A program made the translations under genes and the position numbers. Below are positions 35,788 to 44,017 of a DNA stretch of 64,000 nt, piece by piece; within the stretch, counting starts at the first letter, position 1; each line of letters opens with the position of its first letter. Below the pieces are notes generated by a model. The model saw only the letters and a list, made by a program, of their open reading frames with translations, ran no database searches and was not told the DNA's origin. The stretch spans positions 1 through 64,000 of the forward strand of contig NZ_QAYC01000014.1 in the NCBI RefSeq assembly GCF_003053725.1, read 5' to 3'. The stretch is from Rhodovulum kholense (GTDB lineage: Bacteria; Pseudomonadota; Alphaproteobacteria; Rhodobacterales; Rhodobacteraceae).

Positions 35788-37452
35788 ATGTTTCCAGTCA
35801 GTTCCAGTGCCGCGGTCCGTTCCGGACGTTTCGGACCGTCCCGTCGTCGCCTGCTGGCGGCGCTGGCTGGCTCTGCTGCGTCCGTTGCCCTCGGTCTTCC
35901 CCGTTTCGCTGCGGCGCAGGAGGCGTCGCCCGAGCCCGAATCCGAGGCGCCTCTGCCGGTCCCCGAAGCCGCACCGGAGCCGGTGCCCGAGCCGGTGCCG
36001 TTCTCCTTTGACGTGTTGAGCGACCAGATGCAGGCCCGGGCGAAGGAGGCCTACAAGGCCGCCTCGCTGCCCGAGGGGCCGATCTCGGGGCTCGATTACG
36101 ATGCCTACCGATCGATCCGCTTCCGGCCGGATCACGCCCGCTGGGCCGGGGACGGGTCGTATTTCCAGCTGCACGCCTTCCATCCGGGCTGGCTGTACAA
36201 GGAGCCGGTCGAGATCTTCGAGCTGGTCGACGGCGTCGCCCAGCCGATGCATTTCTCGGGGGCCGACTTCCAGTATGACGGCAAGGCCGCCGACCTGATC
36301 CCGCCCGATTTCGAGATGCCGGGCGTCGCGGGCTTCCGGCTGCATGCGCCCTTCAACCGGGCCGACACCTTTGACGAGGTCGTGGTGTTCCAGGGCGCCA
36401 GCTATTTCCGCGCCCTCGGCCGGGCCAATGTCTACGGGCTGAGCGCGCGCGGGCTGGCGGTCAACACCGCGTCGGGCAAGACCGAGGAATTTCCGCGGTT
36501 CAGCACCTTCTGGCTAGAACGCCCGGCGCCCGGCGCGACCTCGATCACGATCTATGCCGCGCTCGACAGCAAGTCGCTGACCGGCGCCTACCGCTTTATC
36601 GTCACCCCCGGCGCGACCACGGTGATGGACGTGACCGCGCGTCTGTTCATGCGCGAGGATGTCGATCAGCTGGGCATCGCGCCGCTGACCTCGATGTTCC
36701 TGCTGGGCGACAATGACCGCGGCGATTTCGACGATTTCCGCCACCGGGTGCATGACAGCGAGATGCTGATCCTGAACACAAGCGAGGGCGGCACCTTTGT
36801 GCGGCCCTTGAATAACCCGCCCCGACTGGCCAGTTCCTATCTGGCCGCCCGCGATCCGGAAAGCTTCGGGCTGATCCAGCGCAACCGGAACTTCGACGAC
36901 TATCTCGATGCCGGCGCCCATTACGAGCGCCGCCCCTCGATGATGGTCGAGCCGGTGGGCAACTGGGGCCGCGGCACGGTGCGGCTGGTCGAGATCCCCT
37001 CGGATCTCGAGGCCAACGACAACATCGTCGCCTTCTGGGTGCCCGAAGAGAAGGCGCGCAAGGGCGACACGATGGAATACGATTACCGCCTGCACTGGGG
37101 AACCAACCCGCCCGGTGCGGTCGGGGAACGCGCCCATGTGGTGCGGACGCTTGTGGGACGGGGCGGTGTCGCAGGCGCCGCCAGCGGTCCCGGACTGCGG
37201 AAATTCGTGGTCGATTTCGAGGGGGGAACGCTCGGGGAACTTCCCGACGATGCGGACGTTAAGGCTGATGTATACGCAAGCACGGGACGAATGGAGAAGC
37301 CCGTCTTCAGCCGAATTCCGGGGTCTGATACCTGGCGTCTCGTCGTCGATATAACGGCCGACACGGGCGCTCTGGTTGAACTGAAGGCCGAAATAACGGG
37401 GTACGGGCAGACCTTGACTGAAACCTGGCTCTACCAATGGATCAACGAATGA
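35788..37452 (+). CDS. opgG: Glucan biosynthesis protein OpgG
   Basis: The 554-residue periplasmic protein builds or branches osmoregulated periplasmic glucans. It has a Tat-like signal (SRRRLLAALAGSAASVALGL) then an acidic Pro/Glu-rich stretch, and the MdoG core from FDVLSDQMQARAKEAY on, with LDYDAYRSIRFRPD, FPRFSTFWLERP and LASSYLAARDPESFGLIQRNR. I start at ATG 35788, preceded by AAGGGG at good spacing; a GTG 14 codons upstream (35746) has its own GGAGAG site and gives a longer n-region. Its stop overlaps the ATG of the next ORF (ATGA). Confidence 0.9.
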   Translation: MFPVSSSAAVRSGRFGPSRRRLLAALAGSAASVALGLPRFAAAQEASPEPESEAPLPVPEAAPEPVPEPVPFSFDVLSDQMQARAKEAYKAASLPEGPISGLDYDAYRSIRFRPDHARWAGDGSYFQLHAFHPGWLYKEPVEIFELVDGVAQPMHFSGADFQYDGKAADLIPPDFEMPGVAGFRLHAPFNRADTFDEVVVFQGASYFRALGRANVYGLSARGLAVNTASGKTEEFPRFSTFWLERPAPGATSITIYAALDSKSLTGAYRFIVTPGATTVMDVTARLFMREDVDQLGIAPLTSMFLLGDNDRGDFDDFRHRVHDSEMLILNTSEGGTFVRPLNNPPRLASSYLAARDPESFGLIQRNRNFDDYLDAGAHYERRPSMMVEPVGNWGRGTVRLVEIPSDLEANDNIVAFWVPEEKARKGDTMEYDYRLHWGTNPPGAVGERAHVVRTLVGRGGVAGAASGPGLRKFVVDFEGGTLGELPDDADVKADVYASTGRMEKPVFSRIPGSDTWRLVVDITADTGALVELKAEITGYGQTLTETWLYQWINE

Positions 37453-37619
37453 GTGCAGATTCCACCTTCGATGCGCAGAACGCGATTGCGGTAGAAGGCC
37501 CGCATTGGGCCCCGCCGGTCGCTCCGATGGACATGCCCCAGCAGGTGCTGGAGGCGCGGCGCGAGCTGCGCCTGCCGATCTGGCTGGCCCGTCTGATGCG
37601 GCCGCTACAGCTGGGCTGA
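37449..37619 (+). CDS. Frameshifted N-terminal segment of opgH (56-codon ORF)
   Basis: An ORF coupled to opgG by ATGA, with normal codon usage (CTG, GCG, CCG), that stops at 37617-37619. It includes WAPPVAPMDMPQQVLEARRE, like the proline-rich start of alphaproteobacterial OpgH, and ends with a basic region next to a TGA. The OpgH body continues in the -1 frame directly after it. The simplest reading is that opgH begins here and lost one base (or gained two) near 37560-37620. A separate small gene or a programmed -1 shift is less likely, as I see no slippery heptamer. Confidence 0.6.
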   Translation: MSADSTFDAQNAIAVEGPHWAPPVAPMDMPQQVLEARRELRLPIWLARLMRPLQLG

Positions 37620-37630
37620 CGGCGGACCAG

Positions 37631-39400
37631 ATGTCCCGCATCCTTGCGTCCGGCCTCCGGACCCGCGTGCTTCGCGGGCTCGCGATCGGCTTTTCCCTTG
37701 CAGCCGCGACCGTGGCCGCGTCGCTTCTGGCAGAGGCCTCCACGCAGGATGGCGTCGATGCCTGGGACGTGGCGCGCACGACGCTGATCTTCATCACCAC
37801 GGCCTGGCTGGCCTGGGGCGCGGCGGGGGCCTTCCTCGGCCTGCTCGGCCATCTGCGCCGCGCGCCCGAGCCGCAATTGCGGCTGCCGCACGAACCGACC
37901 GTGGTTCTGGTGCCGATCTGCAACGAGGACCCGGTGACGACCTTCGCCCGGATCGCGGCGATGGACGGGTCGATCCAGGCCGCGGGGCTGCGCTGCGACA
38001 TCGCCGTGCTGTCCGATACCCGCGATCCGGCCAATGCGGCCCGCGAACGCGACGCCTTCGCCCGGCTTCTGGCCGAAACCGGCGGGGCCGGGCGGATCTT
38101 CTACCGCCGCCGGACCGACAATCGCGGGCGCAAGGCGGGCAATATCGAGGATTTCATCCATAACTCGGGTGGCGCCTACGAATTCGCCCTGATCCTCGAT
38201 GCCGACAGCCTGATGGAGGGCGTGACCGTCCGCCGAATGATCGCGCGGATGCAGGCCGACCCCAGGCTGGGACTGTTGCAGACGCTGCCGAAGATCATCG
38301 GCGCGAGTTCGCTGTTCGGGCGGGCGATGCAGTTCTCGGCCAGTTTCCATTCGCCGGTCTTCGCCCGCGGTCTGGCGCGGCTGCAGGGCAATACCGGGCC
38401 GTTCTGGGGCCATAACGCCATGGTGCGGGTCCGCGCCTTCGCCGAAAGCTGCGGGCTGCCCGCGCTGGAGGGCAAGCCGCCCTTCGGCGGCCATATCCTC
38501 AGCCATGACTACGTCGAGGCGGCGCTGCTGGCGCGGGCCGGCTGGCGGGTTCGGCTCGACGAGACCATAGAGGGCTCGTTCGAGGAAGGCCCTGACAACA
38601 TCCTCGCCTATGCGAAGCGCGACCGCCGCTGGTGCCAGGGCAACCTGCAGCACATGCGGCTGGTGCTGGCGCCGGGGCTTGCGGCCTGGAGCCGGTTCGT
38701 CTTCGTGCAGGGGATCTTCGCCTATCTCGTGTCGCTGCTGTGGGGGGCGTTCCTCATCGCCTCGCTGCTGGCCACGATCTTCGCGCCGGCACCGGACTAC
38801 TTCCCCGAACCCTATCAGCTGTTCCCGGTCTTCCCCTCCGACCGCACGAAAGAGATCATCACCCTGGTGATCGGCATCTGCGGGCTGCTGCTTCTGCCCA
38901 AGCTGTCGATCCTCGCAGGTGCGATCCTGACCCGCCGGGCGCGGGGCTTCGGTGGCGGGGTGCGGGCGGCGGCCTCGGTTGTGACCGAGATCCTGCTGAG
39001 TTCGCTTCTGGCGCCGGTAATGCTGATGTACCAGTCGCGTGCGGTGCTGCAGGTGCTGTCCGGGAGCGATGGCGGCTGGCCCGCGAACCAGCGCGGCGAG
39101 GGCAAGCTGACGGTCCTGCAGGGGCTGCGCGCCGGGCTCTGGATCTCGCTGACCGGGGCGGCGGCGCTGGCGCTCGTCACCCGGATCGCGCCCGGCCTGA
39201 CGGTCTGGATGCTGCCGGTCTGCCTGCCGATGCTGATCGCGCCGCTTCTGATCGCCTGGACCTCGCGCCCCCTGACACACACGCTTTTCGCCGTTCCGCA
39301 GGAAGCCGACGCGGCCCCGGTCATCCGGGCCTACCGCGACTGCGTCCGCCGCTGGATCGCCGAGGACGCCCGCAAGGAGGCTCTGGATGCAGCGGCCTGA
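37631..39400 (+). CDS. opgH: Glucan glucosyltransferase OpgH (body, apparently frameshifted at the 5' end)
   Basis: From ATG 37631 the product has 589 residues. It is the membrane GT2 enzyme that polymerises glucose from UDP-glucose into the glucan backbone. Visible are the first span (LRGLAIGFSLAAATVAAS), VPICNEDP and VLSDTRDP (donor Asp), ILDADSLMEG (DxD), SHDYVEAALL (catalytic Asp) and KRDRRWCQGNLQH (R/QxxRW). Several C-terminal spans follow. It needs a start other than the one coupled to opgG: only a weak ribosome site precedes 37631, and the alternative TTG at 37505 lies inside the upstream ORF. It overlaps opgC by 14 bp. Activity depends on whether the 5' shift is real. Confidence 0.85.
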   Translation: MSRILASGLRTRVLRGLAIGFSLAAATVAASLLAEASTQDGVDAWDVARTTLIFITTAWLAWGAAGAFLGLLGHLRRAPEPQLRLPHEPTVVLVPICNEDPVTTFARIAAMDGSIQAAGLRCDIAVLSDTRDPANAARERDAFARLLAETGGAGRIFYRRRTDNRGRKAGNIEDFIHNSGGAYEFALILDADSLMEGVTVRRMIARMQADPRLGLLQTLPKIIGASSLFGRAMQFSASFHSPVFARGLARLQGNTGPFWGHNAMVRVRAFAESCGLPALEGKPPFGGHILSHDYVEAALLARAGWRVRLDETIEGSFEEGPDNILAYAKRDRRWCQGNLQHMRLVLAPGLAAWSRFVFVQGIFAYLVSLLWGAFLIASLLATIFAPAPDYFPEPYQLFPVFPSDRTKEIITLVIGICGLLLLPKLSILAGAILTRRARGFGGGVRAAASVVTEILLSSLLAPVMLMYQSRAVLQVLSGSDGGWPANQRGEGKLTVLQGLRAGLWISLTGAAALALVTRIAPGLTVWMLPVCLPMLIAPLLIAWTSRPLTHTLFAVPQEADAAPVIRAYRDCVRRWIAEDARKEALDAAA

Positions 39401-40682
39401 CACGGTTTCCGTGCCGAAGAAGCGGCCGCGCGATCCGCGGATCGACGCGTTCCGCGGCCTCGCGCTGGTGATGATCTTCATCGACCATGTGCCCGGCAAC
39501 CCCTATGAAAACTGGACGATCCGGAATTTCGGCTTTTCCGACGCCGCCGAGGCGTTCTTCGTGATGTCGGGCATCGCCGCGGGGATGGCCTATTCGGGCC
39601 GCTTCGCCGCGCCGCAGATCCGGCTGAACGGGCTTTGGGCCGCGATCCGGCCGATCTGGGGCCGGTCCTGGACGCTTTACATCGTGCATGTGCTGCTGAG
39701 CGCCTGGGCCATCGCCATCTTCGCCTGGGGCGCGATGGCGTTCGACGTGCCGGATCTGCTGACCAGGATCAACCTGCGGCAGGTCTTCGAGAATACCGGA
39801 GAGGCGCTGATCGGCATTCCGCTGCTGACCCACCAGTTCGGCTATGTGAACATCCTGCCGGCCTATTCGGTGCTGCTGCTGTTCGCGCCGCTCGCGATCC
39901 TGATCGGCATGCGGGCGCCGCTTCTGATGGTGTCGATCTCGATCGCGATGTGGTTCGTGGCGGGGATGTGGCGGATCGACCTGCCGAACTACCCCAATCC
40001 CGGCGGCTGGTTCTTCAATCCGTTGTCCTGGCAGATCATCTTCGTTCTGGGCTTGCTGACCGGCATCCAGATGCGCCGCGGCGAACGCTTCGTCGCGCGG
40101 CGGCGCTGGCTGTTCTGGGCGGCAGCCGGGTTCCTGGGCTTCGTGCTGGTCTGGGCGCAGGTTCCGGCGCTGGGCGAGCGGCTGAACGCGATGATGCGGC
40201 AGGCGGCCGAGGCGGGGCTGCCCTTCCATGTGGTGGGCTTCGACAAGACCTATGTGTCGCTGCCGCGGATGCTGCATGTGCTGGCGCTGTTCTATGTGCT
40301 GTCCTGCCTGCCCTGGGTCACCCGGATCGCTGGCAGCGCGCTGGCCGCGCCGCTGCGGCTGATGGGGCGGCAGGGGCTTCTGGTGTTTTCCTTCGGTACG
40401 GTCGTGTCGCTGGCCTTCCAGGCGCTGATGTACGGGCGTCCCGATCTGGCGCTGCTGCCCTGGCTGCTGCCGCCGCTGGGTGTGGCCGCGATGCTGGTCG
40501 CCGCTGCGCTGGGCGAGGCGTCCCGCCGGGACCGGCGGACCAGCCCCGTTGCCGCGCCGGTCGAGGCGACGGTCGAGCCGCCGGCCGCGGTGCCCGTACC
40601 GCATCCGGGCCTGCCCGGCGATCCGCGCCCGGCGGCCGTTCCGGCTACGGACCGCGCCCCGGGGTTGCAGCCGGCCGAATAG
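39387..40682 (+). CDS. opgC: OpgC protein (glucan modification)
   Basis: The 431-residue integral membrane protein belongs to the OpgC family, which attaches succinyl groups to periplasmic glucans in Rhodobacter and relatives. It begins RDPRIDAFRGLALVMIFIDH, the acyltransferase-3-like start, and has about ten hydrophobic spans (e.g. IILLFAPLAIL-type VLLLFAPLAILIGM). The C-terminus is a hydrophilic Pro/Ala tail. It overlaps the opgH end by 14 bp in another frame, so it is in one operon with opgG and opgH. Confidence 0.88.
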   Translation: MQRPDTVSVPKKRPRDPRIDAFRGLALVMIFIDHVPGNPYENWTIRNFGFSDAAEAFFVMSGIAAGMAYSGRFAAPQIRLNGLWAAIRPIWGRSWTLYIVHVLLSAWAIAIFAWGAMAFDVPDLLTRINLRQVFENTGEALIGIPLLTHQFGYVNILPAYSVLLLFAPLAILIGMRAPLLMVSISIAMWFVAGMWRIDLPNYPNPGGWFFNPLSWQIIFVLGLLTGIQMRRGERFVARRRWLFWAAAGFLGFVLVWAQVPALGERLNAMMRQAAEAGLPFHVVGFDKTYVSLPRMLHVLALFYVLSCLPWVTRIAGSALAAPLRLMGRQGLLVFSFGTVVSLAFQALMYGRPDLALLPWLLPPLGVAAMLVAAALGEASRRDRRTSPVAAPVEATVEPPAAVPVPHPGLPGDPRPAAVPATDRAPGLQPAE

Positions 40683-40706
40683 CGCCGGTCCCGGCCATGA
40701 GACCAC

Positions 40707-40740
40707 AAGGCGTCCGGCGATCCGGGCGCCTTTGTCTTGT
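40707..40740 (+). terminator. Rho-independent terminator after opgC
   Basis: An interrupted stem, AAGGCG-T-CCGG-cgat-CCGG-G-CGCCTT (40707-40732), is followed by TGTCTTGT. It ends the opgGHC operon and can also act on the convergent frc operon from the other side. Confidence 0.75.
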
Positions 40741-40766
40741 CCGGCGGTCTTGTCCGGGGACGCCGA

Positions 40767-41435
40767 TCAGGCGTAGTCCGACACCAGCAGCCGGGTCGCG
40801 GGCACGTCTTCCTCGATGTCGGGAAAGCGCCCGATCGGGTCGGCGAAGACATTGTCGGTGCGGTCGTCATTGACCGTCGAGACCTCGGCCAGCAGGACGT
40901 CGTCGCCTTCGGCCCAGAAGGCATGCCAGATGTCGGGGGTCAGCGTCACGCTGCTGCCCGGCGCCAGCCGCAGCAGGCCGCCGGGCGGCAGGTCCTGCGC
41001 GATCCCGTCGGACATCACCCGCGGATCGGCGGCGCGGTCGATCCCGCCTTCGGCATCGGCGGCGTAAAGTTGCAGCACCAGCGTGCCGCCGCCGCGATTG
41101 ATGATGTCCTCGGTCTTCAGCCGGTGCCGGTGCATGGGCGAGAGCTGGCCCACCCGCGAGATCATGATCTTCTCGGCATAGACCATGCCGCGCCCCCGGG
41201 CGAGATCTTCGGCGCGCCCGTTTCGGGCTGTGAAAAGCACAAGCCCCAGCGTCGCGAACCGGCCCTGACCGTAATCGGTGATATCCCAGCCAAGACCCCG
41301 GCTGCGGATCTCGGCGGCCTCGGGTGCGGCGATCCTGTCGGGGCTCCAGTCGGCGAAGGGCGGCAGGGGCAGGCCGAAGGACCGGATGAAGGCCTGGCTG
41401 TCCGCAAGGATCGCGTTGATGTCCGAGCGTTTCAC
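40767..41435 (-). CDS. D-lyxose isomerase-like cupin protein
   Basis: The 222-residue protein resembles D-lyxose ketol-isomerases, which interconvert D-lyxose and D-xylulose and often D-mannose and D-fructose. The start KRSDINAILADSQAFIRSFG and the metal-binding RLKTEDIINRGGG block (with SPMHRHRLKTEDI) plus the late TPDIWHAFWAEGDD fit that family. It is the last gene of the frc operon, overlapping frcK by 4 bp. A mannose-to-fructose isomerase next to a fructose/mannose ABC importer makes metabolic sense. Confidence 0.75.
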   Translation of the reverse strand: MKRSDINAILADSQAFIRSFGLPLPPFADWSPDRIAAPEAAEIRSRGLGWDITDYGQGRFATLGLVLFTARNGRAEDLARGRGMVYAEKIMISRVGQLSPMHRHRLKTEDIINRGGGTLVLQLYAADAEGGIDRAADPRVMSDGIAQDLPPGGLLRLAPGSSVTLTPDIWHAFWAEGDDVLLAEVSTVNDDRTDNVFADPIGRFPDIEEDVPATRLLVSDYA

Positions 41436-42088
41436 GCGGGCGTCCTGCCGGGCAGGGGCTCGGCGGTGCCCAGCGTCAGGTCGGCGGGCAGGCGCCGCGC
41501 GGCCAGCAGGCGGGCATTGGCCATGTCGTTGCGCTCGGCCCTCTCGCGCGCCGCCTCGGGGGCCAGCCCGTGGTCGAGCCAGCGGGTCGTGAGGCGGCTC
41601 AGCAGGTCTTCCTCGGGGACGGCCAGGAAGACCGAGACATCCCAGAACCCGGCCAGCGCGCGCCAGGGCGGGGCGTCGAACAGCAGGTAGTTGCCCTCGA
41701 GGATCACGGTCCGGTCGGTTTCGGCCACCACGCCGGCGCCGGCGATGGCGATGTCGCGGGCGCGGTCGAAGACCGGATGGATCACCTCGCCGCCTGCGGC
41801 GAGCGCCTCGACCAGCCTCAGAAGCCCGGCCGCGTCGAAGGTTTCGGGTGCACCCTTGCGGGCCAGCAGGCCGCGCGCGGACAGCAGCCGGTTGTCGAGG
41901 TGCAAGCCGTCCATCGGCACCACCGGCGCGGCATGGCCCGTTTCGGCCAGACGCTCGGACAGCCGCCGGGCGAGGGTGCTTTTGCCGCTGCCGGGCGGCC
42001 CGGCCAGCGCCACCAGCCGCCGCGCGCGGCGGGGGGGCGCGGCGAGCACGCGGGCGGCCAGGGTCTGGAGGTCGGGCGGGGCGCTCAT
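41432..42088 (-). CDS. frcK: FrcK-type kinase of the uridine kinase/pantothenate kinase-like family
   Basis: The 218-residue P-loop protein has Walker A AGPPGSGKSTLAR near residue 28, PMDGLHLDNRLL near residue 60 and TVILEGNYLLFDAPPW near residue 130, as in panK/uridine kinase-like enzymes. In Sinorhizobium the frcBCAK operon carries a kinase of this type of uncertain substrate. The start MSAPPDLQTLAARV at 42088 overlaps frcA by 4 bp; the longer upstream frame is frcA read in another phase. Probably phosphorylates the imported sugar or a derivative, but this is inferred. Confidence 0.75.
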   Translation of the reverse strand: MSAPPDLQTLAARVLAAPPRRARRLVALAGPPGSGKSTLARRLSERLAETGHAAPVVPMDGLHLDNRLLSARGLLARKGAPETFDAAGLLRLVEALAAGGEVIHPVFDRARDIAIAGAGVVAETDRTVILEGNYLLFDAPPWRALAGFWDVSVFLAVPEEDLLSRLTTRWLDHGLAPEAARERAERNDMANARLLAARRLPADLTLGTAEPLPGRTPA

Positions 42089-42864
42089 GCCGCCTCCATC
42101 ACGTCGGGCGGGGTGCGCGCCCCGGTCATGAAGGCCACCGCATCCGACATGGAATGATCGGCCGGGCGGATCGTGCACAGCCGCCGCCCGAGCCTGTGGA
42201 TGTGAATCCGGTCCGCAACTTCGAAGACATGGGGCATGTTGTGACTGATGAGGATGATCGGCAAGCCCCGCGCGCGCACATCGAGGATCAGGTCCAGCAC
42301 CCGGCGGCTTTCCTTCACCCCGAGCGCTGCGGTCGGCTCGTCCAGAATGATCAGCCGGGACCCGAAAGCCGCAGCCCGCGCGACCGCCACCCCCTGACGC
42401 TGGCCGCCCGACAGGGTTTCGACCGGCTGGGTGATGTTCTGGATGGTCATCAGTCCCAGATCGTTCAGCTTTTCGCGGGCGAAGGCCTCCATCGCCCGGC
42501 GGTCGAGCCTGCGGAAGAGGCTGCCCATGATCCCCGGACAGCGCAGCTCGCGGCCCATGAAAATGTTGTCGGCGATCGACAGCGCGGGCGACATCGCCAG
42601 CGTCTGGTAGACCGTCTCGATGCCCGCCTGCCGCGCCTCGATGGGCGAGGCAAAGCGGACCGGGCGGCCCTCCAGCCGGATCTCGCCCGCGTCGGGGATC
42701 ACCGCGCCCGAGATCGCCTTGATCAACGTCGACTTGCCCGCGCCGTTATCGCCGATCACCGCCAGGATCTCGCCCGGCATCAGGTCGAAGTCGCAGCGGT
42801 CGAGCGCGGTGACGCGGCCATAGCGCTTGACCAGTCCGCGGGCGGAAAGAACCGGGTCCGTCAT
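42085..42864 (-). CDS. frcA: Fructose ABC transporter ATP-binding protein
   Basis: A 259-residue single-domain ABC ATPase of the sugar (CUT2) class. Walker A is VIGDNGAGKSTLIKAISG, the signature ETLSGGQRQGVAVARAAA and Walker B RLIILDEPTAALGVKES, followed by ILISHNMPHVFEVADRI. In E. coli CUT2 systems the ATPase has two nucleotide domains; the single form is typical of FrcA. The start MTDPVLSARGLVKRYG at 42864 overlaps frcC by 4 bp. Confidence 0.93.
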   Translation of the reverse strand: MTDPVLSARGLVKRYGRVTALDRCDFDLMPGEILAVIGDNGAGKSTLIKAISGAVIPDAGEIRLEGRPVRFASPIEARQAGIETVYQTLAMSPALSIADNIFMGRELRCPGIMGSLFRRLDRRAMEAFAREKLNDLGLMTIQNITQPVETLSGGQRQGVAVARAAAFGSRLIILDEPTAALGVKESRRVLDLILDVRARGLPIILISHNMPHVFEVADRIHIHRLGRRLCTIRPADHSMSDAVAFMTGARTPPDVMEAA

Positions 42865-43940
42865 GCCGAGACCTTTCTGATCCACTGGTCCACCGCCACC
42901 GCGCCGATGATGAGCGCGCCGATCAGCAGGAAGGTCCATTGCGGGTTGGCGCCGGCCATCCTGAGCCCAAGTTCGAAGACGCCGACGATCAGCGCGCCGA
43001 AGAACGCGCCAAGGATCGAGCCGCGCCCGCCGAAGAGCGAGATCCCCCCGATCACGACGGCGGTGATCGACTGGATGTTGCCGATGACGCCGGTGGTGGC
43101 CGAGGGCGAGACCGACCCGAACCGGCCGATCATCACCCAGCCCGCGAGCGCGCAGATGAGGCCCACCAGCAGGTAGACCGACATCAGCGTCCGGTGCACG
43201 TTGACCCCGGCCAGCGCCGCCGCCTCGGGATCGTCGCCGACCGCGTAGACATGCCGCCCCCAGGCGGTCGAGCGCAGCGCATAGGCCAGGACCAGCACCA
43301 GCAGCAGCATCAGAATCACCCCGAAGGTGAGGGTGGCGCCGCCCAGTTGCAGCTTGCCGCGGAGGAATTGCAGGAAGGGCGCGGTCGCCTCGATATCCTG
43401 GGCACGGATGGTTTCGTTGCCGGAATAGAGATAGGTCGCGGCCAGCACGATCTGCCACATCCCGAGCGTCACGATGAAGGGCGGCAGGCGGACCCGGCTG
43501 ACCAGCCAGCCGTTCAGCCCGCCGATGGCGGTCCCGGCGATCAGCCCGGCCAGCACCGCCAAGGGCGCGGGCAGGCCGACCTCGAAGACGAGCTTGCCCA
43601 TGATGACCGAGCAGAAGACCGCGGTCGCGCCCACCGACAGGTCGATGCCCGCCGTCAGCACGATCAGGCTTTGCGCCGCGGCCAGCACGCCCACGATCTG
43701 CACCTGCTGCAGGATCAGCGTCAGCGCGAAGGGCGAGAAGAACTTGGCCCCCAGCACCAGCCCGAAGACCGCGACGGCGGCGATCAGCACGATCATCGGC
43801 ACCAGCGCCGGGGTGGCATGCAAGAGGTCGTGGGCGCGCCCCATCGCGCCCTTGCGATGCGGCTGGAAGGCCGCATGCCGGTTCGGGGCGCGGGCCGCGA
43901 TGCCCTCGAAATCGTCTGTCGGTTCGGCTTGCGACGACAT
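42861..43940 (-). CDS. frcC: Fructose ABC transporter permease
   Basis: The 359-residue permease has about ten spans in the branched sugar/ribose permease family (SLIVLTAGIDLSVGATAVFCS, LAGLIAGTAIGGLNGWLVSRV, AVVIGGISLFGGRGSILGAFFG, the last a typical CUT2 motif). Translation is coupled to frcA (ATGA). It follows frcB by 77 bp with a hairpin between. In Sinorhizobium meliloti the Frc system imports fructose, mannose and ribose. Confidence 0.93.
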   Translation of the reverse strand: MSSQAEPTDDFEGIAARAPNRHAAFQPHRKGAMGRAHDLLHATPALVPMIVLIAAVAVFGLVLGAKFFSPFALTLILQQVQIVGVLAAAQSLIVLTAGIDLSVGATAVFCSVIMGKLVFEVGLPAPLAVLAGLIAGTAIGGLNGWLVSRVRLPPFIVTLGMWQIVLAATYLYSGNETIRAQDIEATAPFLQFLRGKLQLGGATLTFGVILMLLLVLVLAYALRSTAWGRHVYAVGDDPEAAALAGVNVHRTLMSVYLLVGLICALAGWVMIGRFGSVSPSATTGVIGNIQSITAVVIGGISLFGGRGSILGAFFGALIVGVFELGLRMAGANPQWTFLLIGALIIGAVAVDQWIRKVSA

Positions 43941-43988
43941 GGTTCCTCCTTCCCCTGGAGCGGTCCGGCTCCGGCAGGGCCGTTGGCG

Positions 43989-44010
43989 CCTCCCCGCGCG
44001 GACGGGGAGG
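43989..44010 (-). promoter_or_regulatory. Intra-operon hairpin between frcB and frcC
   Basis: CCTCCCCG (43989-43996) and CGGGGAGG (44003-44010), 6-nt loop, form a perfect 8-bp stem in the frcB-frcC gap. Such hairpins behind binding-protein genes often protect or partly end the mRNA so that the binding protein is made in excess. No T-run is present. Confidence 0.55.
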
Positions 44011-44017
44011 GGGCCGG

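Noticed and set aside
37505-37630. TTG start for opgH at 37505
   Set aside because: This would overlap a coding-type ORF in another frame and begin with a low-complexity segment typical of an out-of-frame translation. It is better explained by the frameshift.
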